Source of the DNA: Dryomyza anilis
Taxonomy: Eukaryota > Arthropoda > Insecta > Diptera > Dryomyzidae
Assembly (NCBI GenBank): GCA_951804985.1
Contig: OX638130.1
Location: 98,577,700 to 98,641,699 of the forward strand
Reading direction: 5' to 3'
DNA: 64,000 bases
Numbering within the stretch: the stretch's first letter is position 1; every line of letters begins with the position of its first letter. The notes under the pieces were generated by a model. It was not told the DNA's origin and searched no databases. It was given only the letters and a program-made list of their open reading frames with translations. A program made the position numbers and the translations under genes. Shown piece after piece: positions 11,233-23,812 of this stretch.

Positions 11233-12136
11233 AGTTACAATAAAACACTTGGCTTAATGTTTCAGAATTCTTTGCAAAGTATAAAACACGTTTTCAACTT
11301 TTGATGTTGTTCTTATTTTTGAGAAGTACTCAAACCATTTGTGCTCCGAACTTTTCTACTTCGCACACTTTCATTCCAGTTTTCATTCTATATGGTGCTG
11401 CTTAATTTGTCATTAATTAAATGGAGCCTAACTTCAAAGTTATGCAGCTCAAATGCCAGCCATATACCGCACAAAGTTATTTCATGAAATACTTGCCCAA
11501 ACATTTTTGTTGATGACTTTTGTGAAGATTTTTGTGTTTTTTGTTTTTTTTTTTCGTCTTTTGTTTTTGGTGTGTCTTTTGTCACTAAGCTGGCATATAT
11601 ATTATTAGCTGCGAACTTTGGCAATAAAGTGCTGAATAAAATAAAATATAAAAATAAAAATAAAATTAAGAAAAGTTCATACTTGGCATTTGCCTCTCGT
11701 CGTTGCCTTGTCTAATTGACTCAATTGTGTGCAAAACTCTCTGCTAAGATTCGCTTCTCTTTGTCCCACTGTGGCAGGAAGTGCAGAGCGAATTCTAGTG
11801 GTATTGCAAAAGTTCTTGGTAGCACGCTGCTTTATAAGCCATTTTGTGGGCGCAGCTCCCGTCCAACTTTCAACAAAAATACTCAACCTTCAATGAAGCT
11901 CAATGTTCTCAGAGGCCTTTGGAAAGAATGGCACTGCATAGTTTTAGGAGTAGTTGGCAGGTGGTAGTAGCGACCCTTAGTAAGTTAATTAAACTGCATA
12001 CGTAAAACTTATTCCATACTACTTGAAAAGGTTTCATTGTATTTTGCATGTTTTATGATGCGAAGCAGTTCTTTCTTTCACTTTGATTTTTTTTAAATGT
12101 TTTTGTAATATTTTTTTTAAATATGATTTGTTTAAC
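11233..12136. other. Unique spacer
   Basis: This is moderately AT-rich unique sequence. Overlapping frames of 69-83 codons on both strands (11677-11967) lack domains and ATG-context support, so I do not call them genes. Confidence 0.45.
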
Positions 12137-14357
12137 ATTTTAATATTTTAATATTTTAATATTTTAATATTTTAATATTTTAATATTTTAATATTTTAAT
12201 ATTTTAATATTTTAATATTTTAATATTTTAATATTTTAATATTTTAATATTTTAATATTTTAATATTTTAATATTTTAATATTTTAATATTTTAATATTT
12301 TAATATTTTAATATTTTAATATTTTAATATTTTAATATTTTAATATTTTAATATTTTAATATTTTAATATTTTAATATTTTAATATTTTAATATTTTAAT
12401 ATTTTAATATTTTAATATTTTAATATTTTAATATTTTAATATTTTAATATTTTAATATTTTAATATTTTAATATTTTAATATTTTAATATTTTAATATTT
12501 TAATATTTTAATATTTTAATATTTTAATATTTTAATATTTTAATATTTTAATATTTTAATATTTTAATATTTTAATATTTTAATATTTTAATATTTTAAT
12601 ATTTTAATATTTTAATATTTTAATATTTTAATATTTTAATATTTTAATATTTTAATATTTTAATATTTTAATATTTTAATATTTTAATATTTTAATATTT
12701 TAATATTTTAATATTTTAATATTTTAATATTTTAATATTTTAATATTTTAATATTTTAATATTTTAATATTTTAATATTTTAATATTTTAATATTTTAAT
12801 ATTTTAATATTTTAATATTTTAATATTTTAATATTTTAATATTTTAATATTTTAATATTTTAATATTTTAATATTTTAATATTTTAATATTTTAATATTT
12901 TAATATTTTAATATTTTAATATTTTAATATTTTAATATTTTAATATTTTAATATTTTAATATTTTAATATTTTAATATTTTAATATTTTAATATTTTAAT
13001 ATTTTAATATTTTAATATTTTAATATTTTAATATTTTAATATTTTAATATTTTAATATTTTAATATTTTAATATTTTAATATTTTAATATTTTAATATTT
13101 TAATATTTTAATATTTTAATATTTTAATATTTTAATATTTTAATATTTTAATATTTTAATATTTTAATATTTTAATATTTTAATATTTTAATATTTTAAT
13201 ATTTTAATATTTTAATATTTTAATATTTTAATATTTTAATATTTTAATATTTTAATATTTTAATATTTTAATATTTTAATATTTTAATATTTTAATATTT
13301 TAATATTTTAATATTTTAATATTTTAATATTTTAATATTTTAATATTTTAATATTTTAATATTTTAATATTTTAATATTTTAATATTTTAATATTTTAAT
13401 ATTTTAATATTTTAATATTTTAATATTTTAATATTTTAATATTTTAATATTTTAATATTTTAATATTTTAATATTTTAATATTTTAATATTTTAATATTT
13501 TAATATTTTAATATTTTAATATTTTAATATTTTAATATTTTAATATTTTAATATTTTAATATTTTAATATTTTAATATTTTAATATTTTAATATTTTAAT
13601 ATTTTAATATTTTAATATTTTAATATTTTAATATTTTAATATTTTAATATTTTAATATTTTAATATTTTAATATTTTAATATTTTAATATTTTAATATTT
13701 TAATATTTTAATATTTTAATATTTTAATATTTTAATATTTTAATATTTTAATATTTTAATATTTTAATATTTTAATATTTTAATATTTTAATATTTTAAT
13801 ATTTTAATATTTTAATATTTTAATATTTTAATATTTTAATATTTTAATATTTTAATATTTTAATATTTTAATATTTTAATATTTTAATATTTTATTATTT
13901 TAATATTTTAATATTTTAATATTTTAATATTTTAATATTTTAATATTTTAATATTTTAATATTTTAATATTTTAATATTTTAATATTTTAATATTTTAAT
14001 ATTTTAATATTTTAATATTTTAATATTTTAATATTTTAATATTTTAATATTTTAATATTTTAATATTTTAATATTTTAATATTTTAATATTTTAATATTT
14101 TAATATTTTAATATTTTAATATTTTAATATTTTAATATTTTAATATTTTAATATTTTAATATTTTAATATTTTAATATTTTAATATTTTAATATTTTAAT
14201 ATTTTAATATTTTAATATTTTAATATTTTAATATTTTAATATTTTAATATTTTAATATATTAATATTTTAATATTTTAATATTTTAATATTTTAATATTT
14301 TAATATTTTAATATGTTAATATTTTAATATTTTAATATTTTAATATTTTAATATTTT
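12137..14357. repeat. Octamer satellite 1, (TTTTAATA)n
   Basis: About 2.2 kb, or roughly 277 copies, of an 8-bp A/T-only unit. It is nearly invariant. I see single-base variants near 13893, 14257 and 14313, all in the right-hand quarter. The right end runs without a gap into 19-bp family units (TTTTCACTAC at 14354). Copy number may depend on assembly quality. Confidence 0.97.
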
Positions 14358-14560
14358 CACTACAGATTTAAATTTCCACTAAAAATTAATTTTTCACTAA
14401 AAATGTTATTTTTCACAAAAAAAAAATTGTTCACTAAAAAAAATCAATTTTTCACTAAAAATTCAAATTTTCACTAAAAATTCAAATTTTCGCTAAAAAC
14501 TCAAATTTTCACTAAAAATTCAATTTTTCACTAAAAATTCAATTAAATTTTCATTTTTTA
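14358..14560. repeat. 19-bp family patch A3 (minus orientation)
   Basis: About ten units of the CACTAAAAATTCAAATTTT type, partly decayed, directly abutting the octamer array on its left. There is no break or target duplication between the two repeat types. Confidence 0.85.
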
Positions 14561-16337
14561 AATAAATTATAATATTTTAATATATTTTTTTTAATTTTGT
14601 GCCGCATGTTTTGCATATATTATATGACCTCAAATATAAAGCGGTTGCATAACGTACAAAAAAGGGGGCCAAAAGAAATCCCAAAAAATAATTTCGAAAA
14701 TTCCCCGCAGTCATATTGCTTTTCATTTCCGTTTTTTTTTTTACTCAAAATATTTTTATTCTTTATATTATTTTTTACTCTCAACACTTTTCATAAATTT
14801 TCAGCGCTTAAGTTGCAAAATGCCACCGAGGATTTCAATACAGTGGCGTTTTTTTAGTTTATTTATTTATTTTTTTAGTTTTTATTTTTTATTTCATTTT
14901 AGTTTTCATTTTCATTCTCATTCTCACTGAGGTCGGTCATGTTTACTTCATTGAATATTTTATTCCATGAACATGTAGCATGTTTGCTTTCACTGAGGGT
15001 AGGTGCTGCTGCTGATGATGCTGCTGTTGCTGGTGTCGGTCATGATGTCGCTGGTGTCGGTCATGATGTCGCCGGTGTTTGTCATGTTGTTGCTCGTGTT
15101 GGTCTTAATGCTGGTTGGTGTTGGTTATACGGCTGTAGGCATTATTGCTAATGGCGCTATCTGTGGAGCTTTTGCTGGTGACGTTTCTGTTTTTATTTTC
15201 CTTCCTTTTTTTTTTTGCTTGTCTACCTTACAAACAAATGTTGCCGTAACATGCAATTCATGCAGCGCCCATATGAACATTTCGCATGCATTCACCCAAC
15301 ACCCTCAGCCACTTGAACTCATAGCATGTTTGAGAAAAAACATACAGAAAAAACAACTGAAATTGTCCTCACAGAATTCATTTTCACGCAAAGTTTGCGT
15401 AGATTTTTTGCAATTTCAACGGCTTAACTTGCAAAGTTTAAAAAGTTTTTTTTTATCGTTATAATGAATTTTTGCTGGTTTTGTGTGATTTTTTCCACAT
15501 TATGCATTTTTTATTAATATTTTTTACACTTGCAAAAATACAATTTATTTAGTTATTTCAATTTTAAATATTTATTATATTGCTGAACTTTTCATAAAAT
15601 ATCTTTACAACACAACTGAATAAAACGAGAAAAACAATGTTGAGAGATTTTGAAGTAGTGAAATTTCGATAATGACTGCAAAAGAGGCATAAAAATAGAC
15701 CTAAGCATCTGATCGAAACGAGTTGTTGAGAGAAGACTACATAGTGATGCCAACTAATTGAGTTTCCGCTGTCCCTTTTTGTTTTTGAAATAAAACCCAA
15801 AGGAATAGGTAAGTTTGCAGCTGAAGAATAGCAGTGAGTAATATATATTTACTTTTTGAGAAGACACATTATATTCTGACTTTGTGTTATTATTCATATG
15901 TTTTTCAAATGAACAGCAACATTTAAGTACTTGCCATTACTTTGAGTCGTCAGATCTGACGATGCTCAGCGGTGCTTACACCTCATCATCTGGAAACTAT
16001 TTTTGTTATACACTTCTACAAGTATATGCAATATATTTATATGTCATTTTTGTTGAAGTTCTCGGTAACACTCTCTAGTTTTATATGTAATAAACATATT
16101 ACATTGTTTCATATTTATAAATGTTGCATCTTATTTTTGGTAATCAAACAATTTCATATTAATATGTATTTATATTTTTTTCCATATCAATTAAAAGTGT
16201 TCTTCTATTTATTAAAAAAAAATATATGTATATTTTTTTAAATTATGTTTCACAACAAAGTAAAATAAATACAGATTGTATTCAAATTAAAAGCATATGT
16301 AGTAGCCGGGCAGTTTTGTTTTACTGTTGTATGTGCA
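14561..16337. other. Unique region with a 21-bp minisatellite at about 15030-15110
   Basis: Mostly unique. Around 15030-15110 a GTCGGTCATGATGTCGCTGG-type 21-bp motif repeats about three to four times, in a stretch rich in CTG. A plus-strand frame from an ATG at 15015 to 15464 (about 149 codons) crosses it. It is hydrophobic at its start because of the repeats and shows no conserved domain. It is recorded here as an unproven frame, not a gene. The rest is AT-rich with nothing recognised. Confidence 0.4.
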
Positions 16338-16633
16338 TGTACACAGAAAAAAAGTTCATACTATTTATGAATTTGTTCATCAGTTTTATGAATCTTTCAT
16401 TAGGACTAAAGCAATGACCAAATTCATCCAATTTCTGAATCGTTTATAAACCGTAATGAAAAATTATGAATATTGATGCACGCATTCATAATATTTATGA
16501 TCGTTCTTTCTTCAATGCTCATAATTCTTATTGTGTTCATTGGAAAATGAAAACTTTAGCGACTTGAAATGTAGAATCTGCAGAGAACGATCGCTGATGA
16601 AGGGGCTTGGCCACCTCTGAAACAGCTGTACGT
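16338..16633. other. Possible relic MITE next to the palindromic element
   Basis: It begins ACACAGAAAAAAAGTTCATA, like the termini of its neighbour. It carries several TTCAT/ATGAA motifs in both orientations. No second terminus could be matched, so this is only a suspicion. Confidence 0.3.
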
Positions 16634-17032
16634 ACACAAAAAAAATGTTCACCAACATCCATCATATTGATGATTTTATTCATTGAACTAAATTATTATT
16701 TTTTCAATGTTCACTTTCAATATTTTTTATAACATCAAATTTCAAACAAAAATTGGACTCCATTAACACATTTATGTATTTATAATTTTTATAAGATTTA
16801 TGATATTTAAATCAATATGTTGCATAATTCGCAATTAAATATTACAACTTGTATAAGAATTATAAATACATAAATGTGTAAATGGAGACAAATTTGTGTT
16901 TGAAATTTGATGTTAAAAATATATTGAAAATGAAAAACATTTAAAATATACGATTTTAATTCAATGAATGAATTGTTCATCAATATGATGAATCCAGGTA
17001 GTAGGTGACATTTTTGGTGATATTTTTTGTGT
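16634..17032. mobile_element. Palindromic MITE, about 400 bp
   Basis: Two inverted arms of about 170-180 bp (16634-16805 and about 16850-17032) flank a short central AT stretch. Ends read ACACAAAAAAAATGTTCACC and, inverted from 17032, ACACAAAAAATATCACC. Matching inner landmarks include CATCATATTGATGA, ACATCAAATTTCAAACA and ACACATTTATGTATTTATAA. There is no coding capacity. This is a classic foldback-capable MITE; the superfamily is not assigned because I cannot fix the target duplication. Confidence 0.8.
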
Positions 17033-17400
17033 GCGATCTGCATTGAGTCATTTTGCCAATTGTTTGTTGTTTTATTTGTTGGTACAAAACACTCAATTTG
17101 TACTGACGTTGTACCTTGAGCACGTTAAGACAATATCATAAAATTATCAAGAGGTCGTAAAACAAAAACAATTAATTTATTTAAAATTAATAGAAATAAA
17201 GGGTTTATTGCGACAATTTAATAAGGCACCAAACTAACAGAAAACAAAATAATTGAGTTCAGATTTTTGGAAAAATGGAAAAATCATATTGTTTATTGCA
17301 GATCATGACGTAATTTATCCACAAAACATACATAACATATGTAGTAACAATAATCAATAATTTCAAAAAATAGATCAAGTTAATCTTCCATATTGGAGCG
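17033..17400. other. Unique AT-rich spacer
   Basis: Nothing recognised: no frame, RNA gene or element end. Confidence 0.5.
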
Positions 17401-17700
17401 ATGTTTTTATTTTTTTTACATTTTTGATATCAGATTCGTGATCAGAGACTTCAAAACATTTTTTTTTTTAAATACAGTCAGTCATATTAAAAAATTTCAT
17501 CCGCCATTTTGAATTCAATATTTCTAATGTCAGATTCGTAATCAGAGACCCCGAAAACGTATGCGTACTAATTTTCTCTGAGATCCATTAATTTTTAAAA
17601 TTTTCATCCGCCATTTGAATTTTAAATTTTTGTTATCAGATTCGTTTGCAGAGACCCCGAAAATATTAAAGTACCAAATATGCTGAATTATGGCCAAACT
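17401..17700. repeat. Three diverged tandem copies of a repeat of about 100-106 bp
   Basis: CAGATTCGTAATCAGAGACCCCGAAAA-like cores start at 17431, 17531 and 17637. Each is preceded by a CATCCGCCATTTTGAATT-like block for the second and third copies. Copies are clearly diverged. The nature is unknown; it could be a fragment of a longer satellite or an element's subterminal repeats. Confidence 0.7.
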
Positions 17701-18520
17701 TTTTAATTCTCAGTCCAATGTGTCATTAAAAACCTGAAATCGAAATCCGACCGAGGTCACAACTAGTATTTTGATTATATTAAAGTGAGCGAGGCAAAAA
17801 AAAGTAGGACTGAATATTAGAATACATAAAAAGTGACCTCAAAGTCACGTGGTACCCCCGTAAAAATGGATTATGGGTGTGGACGAATTCAATTGGAAAA
17901 AACTTAAAATTTCTTACATAGACGTAAACAAGGCCACGAAAATTATTTTGGCCAGAAAATATCCGGAATTCTGGAAAAAAACCAAATCTAAACATGTTTT
18001 CAAATTTTGTTTTCGATTTTCAAATCGCTACCCCGTGCCATCGCATTTTTTTAAACATTTCTGTATGCAGTGTTTGTTTTTTCATTTAGGAAATTTTCTA
18101 GCAATATAAATTCACCGAGACTTAATAATGGCAAACAAACAGATGATAACACAGCACAACAACAAAAAATTAACCACAATCTATGATTTTTCGTTGAACT
18201 TCAAGATTCTAATCACGACCACACACTTAGTTTTTTTCATATTGCTTCAAGTTTTTGAGTTATTTATTAAAACAAATCAATGGTAATTCTCGTGTTTTTC
18301 TACATATTTTGGACTATAACTATAACTTTTCAAAGATTTAAGTTATCGATCTGATTTATTTAGTTTTTCATTTAGAATACTTGAGCTAATAACTTGAAAA
18401 GAACCACATAAAATTCGAACTGATCGGACCAAAGTTATGACCAACAAAAAATACACATTTTAAGGTGTACCTCATATTTTTTGCATAACATCTATGATTT
18501 TTATAATTAAAATAAATGTA
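17701..18520. other. Unique spacer
   Basis: Unique AT-rich sequence. Two overlapping frames at 17780-18109 on opposite strands lack domains. Nothing else was recognised. Confidence 0.45.
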
Positions 18521-19521
18521 TATATTACACCGTGCGACAGTACTTTGTACATTGGAAAAAATCGACATGTACGTGAAACTAGAAACCAATCCAAGGATAT
18601 GTGCGTTCACAGTTTTTCTGGATCAATTCGTTTGTGTGTTCCTTGTTTTGAAATATTTTTTGTGTCACTTTCAAAAACAATTGCATCAATCTTGTACCAG
18701 AAGCCCCCTTGATCGTGAATTCCAACACCGTTTCGCGTTATCAACTCGCATCCGGGTTTTACTTGCATTTGAAGTGCAACTGCATATCACTTTTTAATAT
18801 TTAGCAAAATTTATATATTTTTGCGTCACTTTTAAAAACCAAGGATGGGATCTTGTAGCAGAAACCTCACAGATGATGAATTCGAAAACCGATTCGCGAT
18901 ATCAATTCGTATACGGGTTTTACTTGTATTAAAAAATCATAAAATAATCGTTGTGAATAACATTAGATTTTAATACCAATATAACATTCAATATAACATC
19001 AATTGGATTTACTGTATACGTAATTCCGCGAATCGTTTTTCGAATTTATTATCTGTGAGGTTTCTGCTACAAGATCCCATCTTTAGTTTTTAAAGGTGAC
19101 GTAAATATTAAAAAGTGATATGCACTTGCACTTCAAATGCATGTAAAACCCGTATAGGAATTGATAACGAAAAGCGGTTTTCGACTTCATCATGTGTGAG
19201 GTTTCTGCTACAAGATCCCATCTTTAGTTTTTAAAGGTGACACAAAAATATATAAATTTTTCTAAATATTAAAAAGTGATATATAGTTGCACTTCGAATT
19301 CAAATAAAACCCGGATGCGAAGCAGTTTTTGAATTCACGCTACAAGATGCATTCAATTGTTTTTGAAAGTGACACAAAAAATATATTTTTTGAAATTATT
19401 TCAAAATAACGGTAAAAAACGGTGAACGCACATATCCATGGATTGGTCTCTAGTTTTACGTACATATCGATATTTATAAGTGTGCAAAATCTTTTTGGTT
19501 TTTGTAGCACGGTGTTATATA
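18521..19521. mobile_element. Foldback-type element with internally repeated arms, about 1.0 kb
   Basis: The ends are TATATTACACCGTGC (18521) and its inverted form GCACGGTGTTATATA (19507-19521). Both arms contain, in inverted order, the landmarks CATGTACGTGAAACTAG, TGTGTCACTTTCAAAAACA, GATCTTGTAGCAGAAACCTC and CACTTTTTAATATTTA. The block with GATCTTGTAGCAGAAACCTC occurs once in the left arm and twice in the right arm (near 19055 and 19200, inverted), so the arms themselves contain tandem modules. No transposase is present. A lone copy of one end is found at 46052-46087. Confidence 0.75.
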
Positions 19522-21002
19522 TCAAAGTAGATCTATAATACTATGCTTTCTTTTACTTTGTTTTTCCCATCGGATGTTCATGTCTTGAAATCCAGAAAAG
19601 GTCAACGTCTAAAAATGCTCTATTGGCTGAGAAAATCGAGGCGGAGAATTCTGAGTGAAATCCGTATTTGGGAAATTAACCCGCAAATCGACAATTTCAA
19701 AATTGAATATCAAATGACATGTTCTATTAGTCACAGACTAACAAGTGAATATATCATCTGTTAGAAAATTTAATTAATGTACCAGCAAATCATCACTTTT
19801 ATATTGTAGTGTAGAAAATTATCAGGATTTAGTCTTTTTTTGAGCGATTTTCTGTATTATAATTTTTTTTTTGTAAACTTTGTCATATATTTTATTTTTT
19901 GTCAAATGTTTGCGGATGTGGCAACGCTTGCCTGCCGCATGCGATGACATGCTAACTTATGCACTTCGACGCTGTCATTGAGCCCCATGATCCCGATTCC
20001 GATCCTTGCGGACAACGTGCAGCACATAATGGCGGCATATGATGACCTACGGTTAGTTGGTTGGCTGGTCGGTTAGTTAGTTGGCCCGACTTTGAGGGTG
20101 CTCCACGTCGTCGGTTAAACAAGCAGCAACCACAATGCATGAGCAGCCACTTTGAGCTTTCACTTTGGTTGGTTGGTATTTTTTTATGAATATTAAAAAT
20201 GTTGAATAATGAATTTACAGCATAATTACTTTTTTCCTTTGCAATAAATATTTTTTTTTCACATGCAACAAATCATTTTTCTTTTGCCAATGAAAAAAAT
20301 TTACAATAAAAATTCTTTCACTTAAAATTCTTATGGTTTTTGTGCTGTGTGTCGTCTCACTTGAATATAACTGCATTTGATAAATGCTGCAAGGCGCTGC
20401 TGCTTCAAACTTTCATAAACGCTACAATTTTGCAGCCATTTTGTGCCGTGTGTTCCCATTTCAGAATTTTGTGGCTCCGCCATGGAGCCACACTCGAGTG
20501 TCGCACCCTTAAATCACCCACCTATCACCTCCTATCCTGGTCCAAGCTGCGCGCCATGTTGAAAGTGCCAACTAAATGGGGTCGCAGGCGTTGCCACAAA
20601 CATGGCTTTTGTTTCATTTCCGGCACTTAAGCAGATACTACGAGTATTGTGCATTGTTGTTGTAGTAGTTGAAACTATCGTTAACGTTACCGTTAAATAT
20701 GCACACGTTTTAACGTTAGCGCGCGAGGCTGTCTGTTCGTTAAGTGCGCAAATTCTCATCGACAAACACGACTGATGGTGTTGACAACCGATGATGCTTT
20801 TGGCCAACACACTAACGAATATATTTACACCGTAAGAAATAATAACACTTGAAAAATATTCCAAAACTTAAAACAATTTTATTAAAATTTAAAACAATTC
20901 TTATTGTTTTTACTAAAACAAATAATAAAAATAAAAATATATTTTTTAATTATTTAATTTATATTTTTTATTATTATTATTTTTATTGATATTTTATTTT
21001 AT
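19522..21002. other. Unique region with two GC-richer islands
   Basis: Islands at about 19905-20165 and 20330-20850 stand out from AT-rich flanks. The first has a GGTTAGTTGGTTGGC-like repeat near 20050-20090. Frames of 62-110 codons on both strands overlap each other and have no domain or start support. These may be conserved non-coding blocks. No gene is called. Confidence 0.35.
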
Positions 21003-22331
21003 ATCTGGACCCGTGCACGACTCGTGCCAAAATTTTGTGAATTCATAGATATAAAGCGATTTTATTAATATAAAAAGAACATTATTATTATTTTTTATAT
21101 CAGGGGCCCGTGCTTCGCTGTGGAAGTTTCTATTGGTTTTATAAATGTAGTAACCAAATAATAATTCTCCGCCAAAACAACTTTTCTCAAAGACAATTCA
21201 GACAGTAGAATGTTTCGGCGTAGAATTCTTCCCAGTAGAATTTTTCGCCGTAAAATTCTTCCCCATAGAACGCTTTACCGTAGAATTCTCCCCGGTAGAA
21301 TTCTTCCCCGTAGAGTTTTTCCCAGTAGAAGTTTTAGTGTGGTGAATTTTTAGTGTAGTGAGTTTTAGTGTGGTGAGTTTTATTGTGGTGAGTTTTAGTG
21401 CGTTGAGTTTTAGTGTGGTGTGTTTTAGTGTGGTGAGTTTCGGTGTGGTGAGTTTTATTGTGGTGAGTTTTAGTGTGGTGAATTTTTAGTGTAGTGAGTT
21501 TTAGTGTGGTGAGTTTTATTGTGGTGAGTTTTGGTGCGTTGAGTTTTAGTGTGGTGAGTTTTAGTGCGGTGAATTTTATTGTGGTGAGTTTCAGTTTAGT
21601 GAATTTTATTGTGGTGAGTTTTAGTGCGTTGAGTTTTAGTGTGGTGTGTTTCAGTGTGGTGAGTTTTTAGTATGCTGAGTTTTAGTGTGGTGAGTTTTAG
21701 TGTGGTGAATTTTTAGTGTAGTGAGTTTTAGTGTGGTGAGTTTTATTGTGGTGAGTTTTAGTGCGTTGAGTTTTAGTGTGGTGAGTTTCAGTGTGGTGAG
21801 TTTTTAGTATGCTGAGTTTTAGTGTGGTGAGTTTTAGTGTGGTGAATTTTTAGTGTGGTGAGTTTTAGTGTAGTGAGCTTTATTGTGTTGAGTTTTAGTG
21901 TGGTGAATTTTGGTTTGGTGAGTTTTAGTGTGGTGAGTTTTGGTGTGGTGAGTTTTAGTATGGTGAATTTTTAGTGTGGTGAGGTTTAGCGTAGTGAGTT
22001 TTATTGTGGTGAGTTTTATTGTGGTGAGTTTTATTGTGGTGAGTTTTAGTGTGGTGAGTTTTAGTGTGGTGAATTTTAGTTTTTTGTTTCATCTTTTTAG
22101 ATTGTGTATGTGCTGAGTTATGTCGTTTTGAAAGTTTAGGTTGTATGGGAGGTACCACGTCCCTTTGTCCAATCCCGCCCATATATAGCCTATGACACCC
22201 TCCGGACTCCTTAGTATCCTGTGGCAAAATTTCAGTTAAATCGGTTCAGCGGTTTAGACGAGATGCTGAAACAAACAGACAGACAGGCCGACAGACTGAC
22301 AGACGGACCAAGAGTTTTATATATATAGATT
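21003..22331 (+). mobile_element. Interspersed element with internal 15-bp arrays, copy 1
   Basis: The head (about 21008) reads GACCCGTGCACGACTCGTGC and contains a 6-bp-arm hairpin; a second CCCGTGCTTCGCTGTGG head-like motif is at 21108. Next comes a 15-bp array of GTAGAATTCTTCCCC type (21205-21330), then a long 15-bp array of TTTTAGTGTGGTGAG (21331-22078). The tail follows: GGGAGGTACCACGTCCC (22148), AAATCGGTTCAGCGGTTTAG (22237), CAGACAGACAGGCCGACAG (22280) and ATATATATAGAT at 22331. Such tails are common in non-autonomous insect elements (helentron-derived or RTE/SINE-like), and I cannot choose between them. The 'HTKTHHNKTHH' minus-strand frame inside is just the array. Confidence 0.75.
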
Positions 22332-23475
22332 ATTTTATTATTTCAAATTTAATTTTTTTCTGTTCTCGTTTGGAATGGTATCATCTACCAACAATCCTAT
22401 GCATATTAACCAGGTTTTATAACATTTGGTCCCTCAAATTGGGGCTATGAATAATATGGCAGGGCGACATCGAACACAAAATTTCAGTTTGACGCGTAAA
22501 TGTTACCCCTAGATGTATGCATTTTACAACACATTTTACACCATAAATGTTGCATACCTTTAGGGGAATGTCACGAAATGTCGACACCAATGTGATTAAA
22601 TTGAAAACAATTTCGTTTAATTTTAAAACAATATTTTAGTTTCTGTTTTAAACATTTAAGTTTTTTTCTCAGTGTAATAAAACCAGTTCTAATTCTTAAC
22701 ATTTTAAATAACGCTTTTATTTATAAAATTCGTGGCTGTGAACTATGTGTCTTTGATATGAATGTAAATTGTTTAAAAAAAAAACATTGAATTTAAATAT
22801 AAAAATGTATATTCAAATTTTGAACTTGAATTTTGAATAAAACACACACTTTTTTCTCAGTGTACTATTATTCATGACGTAATGATACTCAGTATATGTA
22901 ACGATGACGGTAAAGTGACCAAATGTAAGCGTCAACATGTTGTGGAAATAGAAATTGAACTCAACAACGACATGTGTTACACGAGATGTGTAGTGTTTAA
23001 TCAATAGCAATTGATGCTAATCCCAAATAAAAAAACAACAACTCGGATAAAATGTTTAAATTAGACTACTTTACAACACGATTATTTTTTTCTTTGTTCA
23101 TACCTTTCATTAATTTTATATAATTCGCAGCCGTTGATTTTTTATACATACAAAATATTTTTCCTATTACGTAACGTAAAATTTTAAAAAATAGTTTTTT
23201 TTTTTATAAATTTTAAAACGCAATTACACTACTGAATAAAACGAAAAAATGTGTGTGTCATGAACATCAACTATACATCAATTCTATATAAATCATGGCA
23301 ACTGATCTGTTTTTTTTTATTTCGTAACGTTTTATAGAAAAATGCTTTTGAACTTTTATACCATATTCAGATACTTTTTAGAATAAAAAAATACAGACCC
23401 TTAAAGAACAAAATTTCCAAAAATCTGTTTACACAGTTTTTTTTTTTTAAATTATCACTAGCAATTATCATATAT
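22332..23475. other. Unique AT-rich spacer
   Basis: This is unique sequence between the two oppositely oriented element copies. No frame with support, no RNA gene. Confidence 0.5.
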
Positions 23476-23812
23476 CATAATAATAGTTTGGCGCTATAGT
23501 CCTGTATAGGACTTCGGTCAAGCTCTCTCAGCATTTGAGCTGTGCGTGTTATATTTGTACTCAAATTGCTGGGACCTACAGTTTATTGCCGAATCCGAAC
23601 GGCGAGTGAGAGCTTTTCATAGGTAATGTTTTACTCTCGTAGGTTTTCCATTTACTGACGAGAGGTAGCGTCGCATAGAAAAATTTTTTCTATGAAAAAG
23701 ATGTTGGCAGTCGCTGGGAATCGAACCAGGGACCTTTCGGCTCATATTTGAACGCACCAGCGACTTTACGCTCGTAGTCCAACGCACTAACCAGACGAGC
23801 TACCGACGCTTC
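23476..23812 (-). mobile_element. tRNA-derived SINE, copy 2, with internal duplication of the tRNA part
   Basis: On the minus strand from about 23812 it reads GGTAGCTCGTCTGGTTAGTG (A-box region) and later GGTTCGATTCC (intact B box, about 23723-23733). The body and (AAT)n tail match the copies at 2338 and 52588. Between the boxes, about 40 bp around GCGTTGGACTACGAGC appears again in altered form as GCGTTCAAATATGAGCC. The head is therefore longer than in the other copies, by duplication or by recombination with another tRNA. Confidence 0.85.

Noticed and set aside
12137..14357. Centromere or telomere satellite
   Set aside because: A single array of 2.2 kb between unique sequences is far too short, and the unit is not a known insect telomere repeat.
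15015..15464. 149-codon hydrophobic frame
   Set aside because: Hydrophobicity comes from CTG and a 21-bp minisatellite; no domain, no splice or start support, and other open frames overlap.
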